Of a stretch of 64,000 nucleotides of DNA, positions 35,190-43,766 are shown piece by piece (within the stretch, counting starts at the first letter, position 1; each line of letters starts with the position of its first letter). Source of the stretch: Paenibacillus planticolens. Its GTDB lineage: Bacteria; Bacillota; Bacilli; Paenibacillales; NBRC-103111. Where the stretch lies: NCBI RefSeq assembly GCF_013141725.1, contig NZ_WHNZ01000026.1, positions 62,001-126,000 on the forward strand, in the 5' to 3' direction. Made by a program: the position numbers and the translations under genes. A model generated the notes under the pieces. The model did no database searches and was not told the origin of the DNA. It saw nothing but the letters and a program-made list of their open reading frames with translations.

Positions 35190-36183
35190 ATCACGCTCGG
35201 CAAGATCGGCTTTGATCCTCCTCAGTTTGCTTTTCGGGATGATTGTGCTTTCCATGATTTGCCTCTCCGTCGGCAGCGTAAGCATCCCGATGAAGGATGT
35301 CTTTCGCTCGTTGACCGGACAGAATCCGGGCAGTTCAGAGCTGATTCTGCTGAAATTTCGGCTGCCGCGAATTCTTGCCGCGATCTTGATCGGGGCGGCA
35401 CTGGCCGTATCGGGCGCGCTGCTGCAGGGGGTGATTCGGAATCCGCTCGCATCGCCGGACATTCTGGGCGTCACCGGAGGCGCGTCGGCAGCGGCTGTTG
35501 CTTTCATGACATTGTTCACCGGCTACAGCGTTCATTGGATTCCGGTTGTTGCGATAATAGGAGCGCTTCTCGCGGTTCTGATCAATTATACCCTTGCCTG
35601 GAAGCGGGGCGTATCGACCTATAGACTGGTGCTCATCGGGATAGGCCTCTCCACCGCGATGGCGGCGCTTACCCTGTTTCTGCTCATTAGCGGGCCGGCT
35701 TACTTGGCAGCTCAAGTGTTAAACTGGATGACGGGCAGCATCTACGGAACAAGCTGGAAGTATGTGCAGATCATTTTTCCGTGGATTGCCGTCTTTATCC
35801 CGCTCTCCCTCCTATATGCGAAGGAGCTGACGATTCAGTCATTAGGCGAAGCGACAGCTACTGGGCTTGGTAGCCGCATTCAAGTTACCCGAGTCATGGT
35901 GCTGCTCTACAGCGTAGCACTTGCCGGTGCGGCCGTCGGGGTGGCGGGGATGATTTCATTCCTCGGCCTCATGGCCCCCCACATCGCTCGCAGACTCGTA
36001 GGCAACTCGTATTCGCTCGTGATTCCCGTGGCGGCTTTAACTGGCGCGATTTTGCTTCTGTTGGCCGATCTGGCCGGGCGCATGCTGTTCATGCCGCTTG
36101 ATATACCGGCAGGGGTATTTACGGCGGGGATAGGGGCGCCGTTCTTCCTGTACTTATTATTCAAACGCAAGCCGATACATTGA
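35182..36183 (+). CDS. Iron-siderophore ABC transporter permease (FecCD family)
   Basis: A 333-residue second permease of the first siderophore system. It has LKFRLPRILAAILIGAALAVSGALLQ, IRNPLASPDILGVTGGAS and GMISFLGLMAPHIARRLVG. ATG 35182 is preferred because AAGGAGGA lies at 35168-35175; the frame also opens at 35161. It overlaps the preceding gene by 8 nt, indicating translational coupling. Its operon ends here without an ATPase gene. Confidence 0.92.
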   Translation: MTKSRSARSALILLSLLFGMIVLSMICLSVGSVSIPMKDVFRSLTGQNPGSSELILLKFRLPRILAAILIGAALAVSGALLQGVIRNPLASPDILGVTGGASAAAVAFMTLFTGYSVHWIPVVAIIGALLAVLINYTLAWKRGVSTYRLVLIGIGLSTAMAALTLFLLISGPAYLAAQVLNWMTGSIYGTSWKYVQIIFPWIAVFIPLSLLYAKELTIQSLGEATATGLGSRIQVTRVMVLLYSVALAGAAVGVAGMISFLGLMAPHIARRLVGNSYSLVIPVAALTGAILLLLADLAGRMLFMPLDIPAGVFTAGIGAPFFLYLLFKRKPIH

Positions 36184-36199
36184 AGAGGGCCCGATGTGT

Positions 36200-36417
36200 C
36201 AGCTGAGACGTCGTTTTTCAGCTTTAACGTAGGCGGCGGAGTGGGCAAAAGGTAGAAGTTAACGCTGTAAAACAAGCTAAAAGTTGGGGAATAGCCCTGA
36301 TTCACTTGTTTTTCCAGCTGAGACGTCGTTTTTCAGCGTTAAAGTAGGCGGAGAGGGCAAAAGGCTGAAGTTAACGCTGTAAAACAAGCTTAAAGTTGGG
36401 AACAGGCCCTGATCACC
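36200..36417. repeat. Tandem direct repeat, two copies with 115-bp period
   Basis: Copies at about 36200-36305 and 36315-36417. Each starts CAGCTGAGACGTCGTTTTTC, continues through GTAGGCGG, GGGCAAAAGG and AAGTTAACGCTGTAAAACAA, and ends near GCCCTGAT. Divergence is a few substitutions and small indels. There is no open frame spanning both. It lies directly after the first siderophore operon. Confidence 0.85.
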
Positions 36418-36476
36418 GTCCTCGCCTACGGCCTGAGAGGCCCTTATTCGATGGAAAAAAACCTCTTCGAACATGT

Positions 36477-36605
36477 AGCGGACACCAGCGCTGTTACATG
36501 CTCACTGGGGGACTGATTTCTCCGCGAAATTGGCAAATAAGGACTCTGGTGTCCGCAAGCAGAGAGACACGATGCTTTTCGCGATATAACGGCCGCTGTG
36601 TCCGA
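36477..36605. repeat. Composite inverted-repeat element with GCGGACACC arms
   Basis: The forward arm AGCGGACACCAGCGCTGTTA faces the inverted arm AATAAGGACTCTGGTGTCCG (about 36536-36555), and a second inverted arm ATAACGGCCGCTGTGTCCG ends the element. The layout mirrors the elements at 11820 and 12229 with a different arm sequence. No gene was recognised in 36184-36808. Confidence 0.6.
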
Positions 36606-36654
36606 AACGTGATGAGAAAGATGACTCCTTCAACCGAATCGGGGTAAGAGAAAG

Positions 36655-36687
36655 CTCCCCACGCTCCAACGTAGGAGTTTAGACAAG
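36655..36687. repeat. 33-bp shared intergenic motif, copy 2
   Basis: Differs at one position (G instead of C after CAACGTA) from the copy at 12149-12181. In this copy it follows the inverted-repeat element, whereas copy 1 precedes one. Confidence 0.75.
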
Positions 36688-36773
36688 GACCTAGCCACTG
36701 GCTGGGTTCTTCTTTTTGTTTCGACTGAGAATTTCTGGATCAGCGAAAAAAAATGTTTTGTGTTATATTATTA

Positions 36774-36788
36774 TGAGAATGGTTATCA
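36774..36788. promoter_or_regulatory. Fur box upstream of the second siderophore regulator
   Basis: TGAGAAT-G-GTTATCA, a 7-1-7 Fur site with two deviations from consensus, lies 20 nt before ATG 36809. A -10-like TATATT at 36764-36769 abuts it; no clear -35 is seen at the right spacing. Confidence 0.75.
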
Positions 36789-36808
36789 TTTGCGCGGGAG
36801 GGACTCGG

Positions 36809-38491
36809 ATGAATCGTGATTCGGACCACGAACTGTATTTACAAGGGACATTGCTTGAGCTGATCAAGCTTGAAATTATAACGGATTTAGCGGAGTGGAA
36901 ACGAACGTCGGAGGAAGTTGCTCATCACACGCTGCTCTTCTTTGTTAAGACGGGAGGTCAGCTTCAAATCAATCAGACGGAAGTGCCACTTCATGGCAAA
37001 ACGCTGTGTTTGCTTCTTCCCGGTATGAGCGTCCAAGCGTTGAACTTGTCGGGCAATGCGAATAGCTTGATCTATCAGCTGGAATTCGATCTGTTTCGAA
37101 TGGCAGAGAATACGCAATCGCGTAAGGTTTTTGAGCGGGAACTGCAATTTCCCATTCATGGGGCACTTCAAACGGATGGACTGCTTTTTCAACGAAAAAT
37201 GCAGCTACTTGCCTCCGCATGTGGGGATTCAAGTGTAAGAGAACACTTGCGTCAGCAATATTTGTATGAATTAGTGGCGTTGATTCTAAAAGATCAGCCG
37301 CGTTCGATCACGACGCCGAAGGATGCCGATGCCTCGATTCAGCTTACGATTCAGTACATGCAGGATGCTTACCATTCAGATATAAATCTGGACAAGCTGG
37401 CGGAGATTGCTGGCATGCATCCAGCCTATTATTCGCAGCGTTTTAAGCAAAAAATGAATAAATCGCCGATCGAATTTCTTACTCAAGTGCGCATGAACAA
37501 GGCGAAGGAAATTTTGCTTGTATCCGCGCCGCAGATACGCGATTTGAGCGGTCGGGTAGGTTACCGCGATGAATTTTATTTCAGCCGGCGCTTTAAAGAG
37601 AACTGCGGGTATGCACCCACGCAATATGCGAATGAGCCGTTAACCAATATTGTTTCGCTATCTTACCCGTATACGGATCACTTGCTGACTCTGGGGATTG
37701 TTCCGAGCGCAGCCCAATTCCACCATGAAAAGTATTTGACGGCTGAAACGACGTCGCTAACTTTGCCGCTGCATGCCGCAGACTCGTGGGAAATAGGCAG
37801 AAGAACTTTTCTGGAAGCGAAGCCGGGTCTAATCCTTTGTAAAGAGAATGTGCTGCTGAAAGCGAGAGAGCATATTGGCGACATCGCTCCTATTATTTCG
37901 GTACCTTGGGCATCGCAGGATGTCTTTGAGCATTTAGAAGAAATAGCTCAGATCGTAGGCCGCAGGCAGTCAGCCAAAGATTGGATAGAGCTCCATACAT
38001 ACAAGGCAGAGCAGGCTGGGAAACGAGTGAAAAAGACGTTCGGAAGCCCAACGGTTGCTATTTGCCGCATGATGAACACGGAAATGAGATTGTATGGCGC
38101 CAGAAATGTCGGGCATGTTTTTTATCGGTCTTTACAATTGTCACCTCCAAGTCGAATTGCCCGGGAAATTAATCAGCACAGTGAAGGTACATATTTCAAT
38201 TGGCTGAGGGTAACGCCGGAGGATATGAACCAGTATGATTCGGACTATGTCATCTTCTTGAATTCGACTAGGCAATCTTCGGCAAAGCTCCAGCATCAAA
38301 TTATGACGGATCCGGTTTGGCTGCGTCATCCGGCCATTAGGCAGGGGCGGTATTTCATGCTCCAGTGGGACGAATGGATGGTCTATGCGCCGCAAGCGAT
38401 TGGACAGCTGCTGGAAAAGGCGGTATCCATGCTAAGCGGAACTTCATTAAAGCAGAATTCCCCTACCAATCTGAAAATAATCCAAGGATAA
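36809..38491 (+). CDS. Btr-like AraC regulator fused to a siderophore-binding domain
   Basis: A 560-residue cytoplasmic-type protein: cupin-like N-terminus (about 1-150), AraC DNA-binding domain (about 175-275; LDKLAEIAGMHPAYYSQRFKQKM and FSRRFKENCGYAPTQYA), then a FecB-like binding domain (about 285-550; TDHLLTLGIVPSAAQFHHEKY, RQGRYFMLQWDEWMVY). There is no signal peptide or lipobox between the parts, so this is a true Btr-type fusion that senses a ferric siderophore and activates its uptake genes, presumably the three genes downstream. ATG 36809 follows GGGAGGGA at 36796-36803; the frame extends upstream to 36716 across the Fur box, an unlikely start. Confidence 0.88.
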   Translation: MNRDSDHELYLQGTLLELIKLEIITDLAEWKRTSEEVAHHTLLFFVKTGGQLQINQTEVPLHGKTLCLLLPGMSVQALNLSGNANSLIYQLEFDLFRMAENTQSRKVFERELQFPIHGALQTDGLLFQRKMQLLASACGDSSVREHLRQQYLYELVALILKDQPRSITTPKDADASIQLTIQYMQDAYHSDINLDKLAEIAGMHPAYYSQRFKQKMNKSPIEFLTQVRMNKAKEILLVSAPQIRDLSGRVGYRDEFYFSRRFKENCGYAPTQYANEPLTNIVSLSYPYTDHLLTLGIVPSAAQFHHEKYLTAETTSLTLPLHAADSWEIGRRTFLEAKPGLILCKENVLLKAREHIGDIAPIISVPWASQDVFEHLEEIAQIVGRRQSAKDWIELHTYKAEQAGKRVKKTFGSPTVAICRMMNTEMRLYGARNVGHVFYRSLQLSPPSRIAREINQHSEGTYFNWLRVTPEDMNQYDSDYVIFLNSTRQSSAKLQHQIMTDPVWLRHPAIRQGRYFMLQWDEWMVYAPQAIGQLLEKAVSMLSGTSLKQNSPTNLKIIQG

Positions 38492-38545
38492 AATCTATAA
38501 ATATGTCATGGACGAAAGCAGTAGAGATTTCTATAATGAATTTAT

Positions 38546-38560
38546 TGATAATGATTATCA
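38546..38560. promoter_or_regulatory. Perfect Fur box before the second siderophore permease operon
   Basis: TGATAAT-G-ATTATCA is an exact 7-1-7 Fur site. A promoter TGGACG (38509-38514), 17 nt, TATAAT (38532-38537) ends 9 nt before it, so Fur would block initiation. The operon starts at 38589. Confidence 0.9.
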
Positions 38561-38588
38561 GTATTAATGAGAGGTATGAATCATCTCC

Positions 38589-39608
38589 ATGAAGCCGGAG
38601 CATACAAGCATGAACAGAATTACATATGGATGGATTAGTCTCATAGCGATGCTCGTTTTACTTATCGTCATGTTTACAGCCATTTCGTTTGGAGCCAAAG
38701 ATTTAACGCTAGCAACCGTATGGGGGGCCGTTTTTCATTATAATGCTGAGTTAACATCGCATCAGATTATTCATGAATTGCGTTTGCCTCGCGTCCTGGG
38801 TGCGGCTGTCATCGGAGCAGGCTTTGCAGTGGCTGGTGCTTTAATGCAAGGGATAACGCGAAATCCATTAGCTGATTCCGGTATTCTGGGGATTAATGCT
38901 GGCGCAGCTTTTATGGTTGCTCTTAGCTTCGCATTTTTTCCTAACTTGCCCTATTCGAGCCTCATGCTGGTCTCTTTTCTCGGGGCCGTGCTCAGCACTG
39001 TTTTCATATACTTGCTTGGTGCATCCACGCCGGGCGGTCTGACCCCTCTGCGCCTTACGATTGCGGGATCCGTTGTTGCGGCATTGCTGCATTCCCTTAG
39101 TTCGGGTATCGCGATCTACTATAATCTTAGTCAGGATCTTGCGTTCTGGTACGCCGGGGGTGTTGCCGGTGTGAAATGGAAGCATTTAAACCTGCTGGTG
39201 CCGGTTATTCTTCTGGCGATTGCGGGGGCTGTGATGATAAGCCGCTCTGTCTCGCTAATTTCTTTGGGAGAAGAAGTTTCAGCAGGTTTAGGCGTCAAAA
39301 CAAAGCGAATCCGACTGCTTGGCATTGTTCTGGCAATTATCCTTGCCGGTGTGGGAGTTTCAGCTGTAGGATCCATTGGATTTGTAGGCCTGGTTATCCC
39401 TCATATCGCCAGAAAGCTCGTTGGAGTGGACTATCGTTTCATCATTCCGCTGTCTGCTTTGCTTGGAGCCATCTTGCTGGTGCTTGCTGATCTAGGCGCG
39501 CGGATGGTTCATCCTCCCAAGGAATTGGCGATCTCTTTGATGATCGCTCTGGTAGGCGTCCCCTTCTTTCTGTATCTGGCCCGGAAAGAGAGGAGGAATC
39601 TGTCATGA
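38589..39608 (+). CDS. Iron-siderophore ABC transporter permease (FecCD family)
   Basis: A 339-residue permease. Motifs: IHELRLPRVLGAAVIGAGFAVAGALMQ, ITRNPLADSGILGINAGAA and GSIGFVGLVIPHIARKLVG. The spacing between GAGAGG and ATG 38589 is long (about 14 nt), and ATG 38610 is an alternative start. The stop overlaps the next start by 4 nt. It belongs to a FeuABC-like set governed by Fur and probably by the regulator at 36809. Confidence 0.9.
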   Translation: MKPEHTSMNRITYGWISLIAMLVLLIVMFTAISFGAKDLTLATVWGAVFHYNAELTSHQIIHELRLPRVLGAAVIGAGFAVAGALMQGITRNPLADSGILGINAGAAFMVALSFAFFPNLPYSSLMLVSFLGAVLSTVFIYLLGASTPGGLTPLRLTIAGSVVAALLHSLSSGIAIYYNLSQDLAFWYAGGVAGVKWKHLNLLVPVILLAIAGAVMISRSVSLISLGEEVSAGLGVKTKRIRLLGIVLAIILAGVGVSAVGSIGFVGLVIPHIARKLVGVDYRFIIPLSALLGAILLVLADLGARMVHPPKELAISLMIALVGVPFFLYLARKERRNLS

Positions 39609-40624
39609 GTTCGAAGCGTGATAGTCAACGAAAGAACAAGAGTATCTTGGTCGGGATTTGTTTGATCCTCATTAGTTTGGCCGTCATTCTGGTTAGTCTG
39701 AATACGGGCTCGATTCGGCTTTCGCCGTTAGAGGTATGGCAAACCTTTCTAGGCTACGGCACTCCGGATAGTCAGCTCGTCTTATTCGAATATCGCTTGC
39801 CCCGCATTCTCATTACGATGTTGGCGGGTATCGGTTTAGGGGTATCAGGCGCTATTTTGCAGGGGATAACCCGGAATGGTCTCGCCGACCCCGGGATTCT
39901 GGGTCTTCATTCGGGTGCTGCTTTAGGCTTGATTGTGTTCGTTAGCTTTTTTCATTCCATGAAGGGCACACCGGCCTTGCTCATTCCGATGTTCGCCTTT
40001 GCCGGAGGCGTCATAACGGCCATTCTGATCATGGCCTTGGCCTATGACCGATATAAGGGGATTGTGCCAATCCGGTTAATTCTTGTCGGAATTGCCATCG
40101 CAGCGGGTTTCAGCGCTGTAACCTTATTTCTCTCGCTGCGGTTGGATGAAGCGACGTATAGTTTTACAGCCAGATGGCTGATAGGTAACGTTTGGGGAAG
40201 AGATTGGGTGCATGTCGTTGCGCTGCTTCCCTGGATTGGTATTTTCCTGCCGTTTGCATTAAGCAAGTGGAAGATTTTGAATTCATTCTCGTTGGGCGAT
40301 GAGGTAACCTCAGGTCTGGGCGTTGCCGTGAATCGCGAACGATTGCTGCTGTTGATGACCGCAGTCGCCTTGTCCAGTGCAAGCGTGGCCATGACCGGAG
40401 GGATTGGCTTCCTGGGATTGGTTGCTCCGCATCTGGCTCGGCGGTTAGTTGGACCGATGTATCAGCATGCACTGCCGATAGCGGGCTTGATCGGACTCGT
40501 CATCCTGGTTGCGTCGGATACGATAGGACGCTCTATTTTTCAGCCTAACGCCATCCCGGCAGGCATCGTAGTAGCCGCTGTCGGGGCACCGTACTTTTTA
40601 TTTTTACTCGCAAGAACGAAATAA
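39605..40624 (+). CDS. Iron-siderophore ABC transporter permease (FecCD family)
   Basis: A 339-residue second permease of this system: EYRLPRILITMLAGIGLGVSGAILQ, ITRNGLADPGILGLHSGAA and GGIGFLGLVAPHLARRLVG. The start overlaps the upstream stop (ATGA) and has GAGGAGG before it. It forms the pore with the protein from 38589. Confidence 0.92.
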   Translation: MSSKRDSQRKNKSILVGICLILISLAVILVSLNTGSIRLSPLEVWQTFLGYGTPDSQLVLFEYRLPRILITMLAGIGLGVSGAILQGITRNGLADPGILGLHSGAALGLIVFVSFFHSMKGTPALLIPMFAFAGGVITAILIMALAYDRYKGIVPIRLILVGIAIAAGFSAVTLFLSLRLDEATYSFTARWLIGNVWGRDWVHVVALLPWIGIFLPFALSKWKILNSFSLGDEVTSGLGVAVNRERLLLLMTAVALSSASVAMTGGIGFLGLVAPHLARRLVGPMYQHALPIAGLIGLVILVASDTIGRSIFQPNAIPAGIVVAAVGAPYFLFLLARTK

Positions 40625-40647
40625 CACATTATGAAGGAGTTTTTATC

Positions 40648-41589
40648 GTGAAGAAGAAAAAAATAGCATTATTCAGCGTGATCAGTTCCTTATTCGTCCT
40701 GACGGCATGCGGCCAAACAGCCGCACCGAAAGAAGCCGCATCTACAGCATCGGCTGCCCCTTCGCCTGCTGTGACGAGTTCCGCTAAACCGGTGGAGAAA
40801 GAGCCGCGTATTGCGTCAATTTCCATTCATTTAACGAATGACTTGCTAGCGCTTGGCATTACGCCTGTAGGTTCTGTCATGGGTGGCGACCTCAAAGCAT
40901 TTCTACCGCACGTCGCTGACCGTTTGCAGAACACGAAGAAGCTGGGCGTTGCGAATGAACCCGATATGGAAGCCCTGCTGGCATTGAAGCCTGAAGTGAT
41001 TTATTTGGATAAATCGCTTTCCGGTAAAGATGTCGCCAAGTTTGAAAAAATTGCGAAAACAGAAGTGTTTGACCTGGACGAAGGAACATGGCGCGACCAT
41101 TTGAAAAAAATCGGCAAACTTGTGAACCGCGAGCAGCAAGCGGAAACGTACATCAAGGATTACGAGAAGCAAGTAACGAATGTGAAAGGGCTTATCAATG
41201 CCAAAATCGGCGACGGCAAAGTCATGGCGATTCGTGTGACAGCTAAGGAACTGCGTGTTATGGGGATGAAGCGTCCTCTGGGACCGATTCTGTTCACAGA
41301 TTTAGGGTTGAAGCCAGCTAATGGTGTGGAGAAAATCGACAAAGCGTACGAAGCAATTTCGCAAGAAGTTCTTCCTGACTACGATGCCGATGCGATTTTC
41401 GTCATTGTGAATAATGAAGATTCGGCGAAGAAACTGTTTGAACAGCTGTCATCGAACCCTATTTGGAAAGGGCTTAAAGCGGTGAAAGCCGGCCATGTTT
41501 ACCCGATTGCCGACCAGCCTTGGCTCGATTATTCGGCCATTGGCAATAAAATGGCGCTTGATGCGGCAGAAAAGCTTTTCGCTAAATAA
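40648..41589 (+). CDS. Iron-siderophore-binding lipoprotein (FeuA/FecB family)
   Basis: A 313-residue lipoprotein; signal peptide with lipobox LTAC, then an acidic/alanine-rich linker and the binding fold (RIASISIHLTNDLLALGITPVG, PDMEALLALKPEVIYLDKSL, final WLDYSAIGNKMALDAAEKLF). The start is GTG 40648 behind AAGGAG. It supplies the two permeases upstream; the system has no ATPase gene in the window and probably uses a shared YusV-like ATPase, as FeuABC does in B. subtilis. Confidence 0.92.
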   Translation: MKKKKIALFSVISSLFVLTACGQTAAPKEAASTASAAPSPAVTSSAKPVEKEPRIASISIHLTNDLLALGITPVGSVMGGDLKAFLPHVADRLQNTKKLGVANEPDMEALLALKPEVIYLDKSLSGKDVAKFEKIAKTEVFDLDEGTWRDHLKKIGKLVNREQQAETYIKDYEKQVTNVKGLINAKIGDGKVMAIRVTAKELRVMGMKRPLGPILFTDLGLKPANGVEKIDKAYEAISQEVLPDYDADAIFVIVNNEDSAKKLFEQLSSNPIWKGLKAVKAGHVYPIADQPWLDYSAIGNKMALDAAEKLFAK

Positions 41590-41605
41590 TTAAATAGTTG
41601 AATGA

Positions 41606-41648
41606 AAAAGGAGCTAAGCGGCTTACGTGCTTAGCTTCTTTGCTTTTT
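41606..41648 (+). terminator. Intrinsic terminator of the second siderophore operon (shared element)
   Basis: AAGgAGCTAAGC pairs with GCTTAGCTtCTT. The sequence from TTGAATGAAAAA through the hairpin is nearly the same as at 11723-11773. Confidence 0.75.
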
Positions 41649-41800
41649 GACGTCGACTGTCGATTTCTTCGGCAGATCCGCTTCCTTTTGTAGATATCCC
41701 TTGGATAAATCGCTTGGATAATATTTCCCCACTAGGAAATGATAAATGAAAGTAATCATTAGGATGCGTTGATAAAAGTTTATATAAAGGAGTCTAACAG

Positions 41801-42808
41801 ATGGAACCAACCGATATCCCATTAACATCGTCAGAATTAGGCAACTTGTGGATGACATATCAAGAGAAAACCATGTTATTGAGATTCTTGGACTATATGC
41901 TTGAGCACGCGGGTAATGAAGAAATTCAGCAAATCTTAAAGTCGACGTATGCCTCCTCGGAACAAACCGTGGAATCCATTAAACAAATTTTTCAAAATGA
42001 GGGGGCCGTTATTCCGCTTGGCTTTACGGCTAATGACGTAAATAAAGGGGTCCCTAAGCTGTTTGATTATTTGTATGAACCGATGTTTCTGCATATGATA
42101 AGCAAAATAGAAACTTGCCTATTTGCGTTGTATTCAACCATGTCGTATCGGAAAGATATCAGGCAGTTATTTAAGCAGTTAACGACAACCTCGCAAGAGT
42201 TGTTCGATCAGTGCGCACAATTTCTTCTGGATAAGGGCGTTCTTGTACGGCCGCCATTCATGTCCATGCCCAAGGAAGTGACCTTTATTCGGAACGATAA
42301 TTATTTATCGGGAGTCAATTTGTTTAAGGAAAAAAGATCGTTGAATGCGATTGAGGTTTCACTGCTGCATCATGCCATTGAAACCAATCTTACAGGGATG
42401 CAGCTGATGATCGGATTTGCGCAAGTAGCCAACGATAAGAAAGTAAAAGATTATTTTGTGAAAGGCATGAAGCTGTCAAAAGAGATCGAAACGACCTTGG
42501 GCGAATTTTTGCGCGAGGATTATATTGAGCCGCCGGCCACACACGCGGGGAAAGCTACCGATTCTACGGTTGCTCCATTCTCAGACAAGTTAATGATGTA
42601 CATCACCAATTTACTGGGGTCTTTCGGTATTGGCAGCAATGCGCTTGGCGGAGCTTTCAGTCTGCGCAGCGATTTGCCGCTCGCGATGGCTCGTCTTGCT
42701 CAAAAGATTCTGCCCTTTGTCTCAGAAGGCGGGGAAATCATGATCAAACACGGTTGGATGGAAGAACCGCCGCAAGTCGAGGATCGAAGACAGCTGACGA
42801 AGTCTTAG
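41801..42808 (+). CDS. DUF3231 family protein, ferritin-like tandem helical bundles
   Basis: A 335-residue soluble protein of the DUF3231 family common in spore-forming Firmicutes. Two similar all-helical halves are visible: one beginning near SELGNLWMTYQEKTMLLRFL and a second after about residue 175 (NAIEVSLLHHAIETNLTGMQ). Family members are related to coat-F/ferritin-like bundles, but no enzymatic role is established. AAAGGAG precedes ATG 41801 by 8 nt. Monocistronic, with its own terminator. Confidence 0.8.
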   Translation: MEPTDIPLTSSELGNLWMTYQEKTMLLRFLDYMLEHAGNEEIQQILKSTYASSEQTVESIKQIFQNEGAVIPLGFTANDVNKGVPKLFDYLYEPMFLHMISKIETCLFALYSTMSYRKDIRQLFKQLTTTSQELFDQCAQFLLDKGVLVRPPFMSMPKEVTFIRNDNYLSGVNLFKEKRSLNAIEVSLLHHAIETNLTGMQLMIGFAQVANDKKVKDYFVKGMKLSKEIETTLGEFLREDYIEPPATHAGKATDSTVAPFSDKLMMYITNLLGSFGIGSNALGGAFSLRSDLPLAMARLAQKILPFVSEGGEIMIKHGWMEEPPQVEDRRQLTKS

Positions 42809-42828
42809 AGAAGGAAGCCGATATAGTA

Positions 42829-42860
42829 TAGCCACTCCACTAACGGAGATGGCTTTTTTG
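42829..42860 (+). terminator. Intrinsic terminator after the DUF3231 gene
   Basis: AGCCAcTCC pairs with GGAgaTGGCT around a short loop, followed by six T residues. Confidence 0.8.
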
Positions 42861-42998
42861 CATCTGTTTTTCCGGCGGCGCAAATGGGGAACGAAAAAAA
42901 TGTGCTAGCATTTTGTGCGGTTTTGAAATAAAATGGAATTATAAATAATGAAACTTGATTTCATCTGATGAAACTAATGACAGGGAGAGTGGTTCCTC

Positions 42999-43754
42999 AT
43001 GGACAGCAAAGAACGGTTTTCCAATCGGGTCGATACGTATGTAAAGTACCGTCCGTCTTATCCGAAGGAAGCGATCGATTATTTGTACGAAGTTATCGGA
43101 CTTCATCCGCAAGCTGAAATCGCCGATATCGGTGCAGGAACAGGTGTTTTTTCGAAGCTGCTGCTTGCGCGGGGGAGCCATGTAACGGCTCTCGAACCGA
43201 ATAAAGAAATGCGGGAAGCCGCTGCGAAGATGCTGGGAGAGGAAAGCCGTTTTTCCATCGGTTCCGGATCCGCTGAGGTGACGGGGTTGCCAGATCACTC
43301 TGTCGATGCTATTGTTTGTGCACAGTCGTTTCATTGGTTTGACCGCAGTGCTGCGCAAGCAGAGTTCAGACGCATACTGAAGCCGGGCGGAAAGGTCGTT
43401 CTGATTTGGAATGCACGTCTTACTCGCGGCAGCTTGTTTCTGGAGGAGTACGAGCAATTGCTTCGTACATTCTCCACGGACTATAAGGAAGTTAACCATC
43501 AAAATATTTCGCCGGATATCCTGCTCTCCTTCTTCAAGCCTGGCACCATGCAAGAAGCACGGTTCACCAACGGGCAAGTATTTGATTATGAGGGCTTGAG
43601 CGGCAGGTTGCATTCGTCCTCCTATTGCCCTGTGCCGGGAGATCCGCGCTACGAACCAATGATGGCAGAACTGCGAAACGTGTTTGAACGGAATGAACAG
43701 GACGGCAACGTGTTTTTTGACTATGAGACCCAAGTGTTTTGGGGTGAAGTATAG
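42999..43754 (+). CDS. Class I SAM-dependent methyltransferase
   Basis: A 251-residue Rossmann-fold methyltransferase. Motif I is IADIGAGTGVFSKLLLARG; VTALEPNKEMREAA carries the acidic residue that contacts the ribose; VDAIVCAQSFHWFD and LKPGGKVVLIWN are later family motifs, similar to UbiE/tellurite-type methyltransferases. The substrate is unknown. AGGGAGAG lies before ATG 42999. The small gene 12 nt downstream is probably co-transcribed. Confidence 0.88.
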   Translation: MDSKERFSNRVDTYVKYRPSYPKEAIDYLYEVIGLHPQAEIADIGAGTGVFSKLLLARGSHVTALEPNKEMREAAAKMLGEESRFSIGSGSAEVTGLPDHSVDAIVCAQSFHWFDRSAAQAEFRRILKPGGKVVLIWNARLTRGSLFLEEYEQLLRTFSTDYKEVNHQNISPDILLSFFKPGTMQEARFTNGQVFDYEGLSGRLHSSSYCPVPGDPRYEPMMAELRNVFERNEQDGNVFFDYETQVFWGEV

Positions 43755-43766
43755 GGAGGATCTGCA

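Noticed and set aside
36396-36647. 83-codon open frame between the siderophore operons
   Set aside because: It runs through the 115-bp repeat end and an inverted-repeat element; no coding signature.
36716-36808. Upstream extension of the Btr-like regulator to 36716
   Set aside because: It would place the -10 region and the Fur box inside the coding sequence and lacks a ribosome binding site, while ATG 36809 has a strong one.
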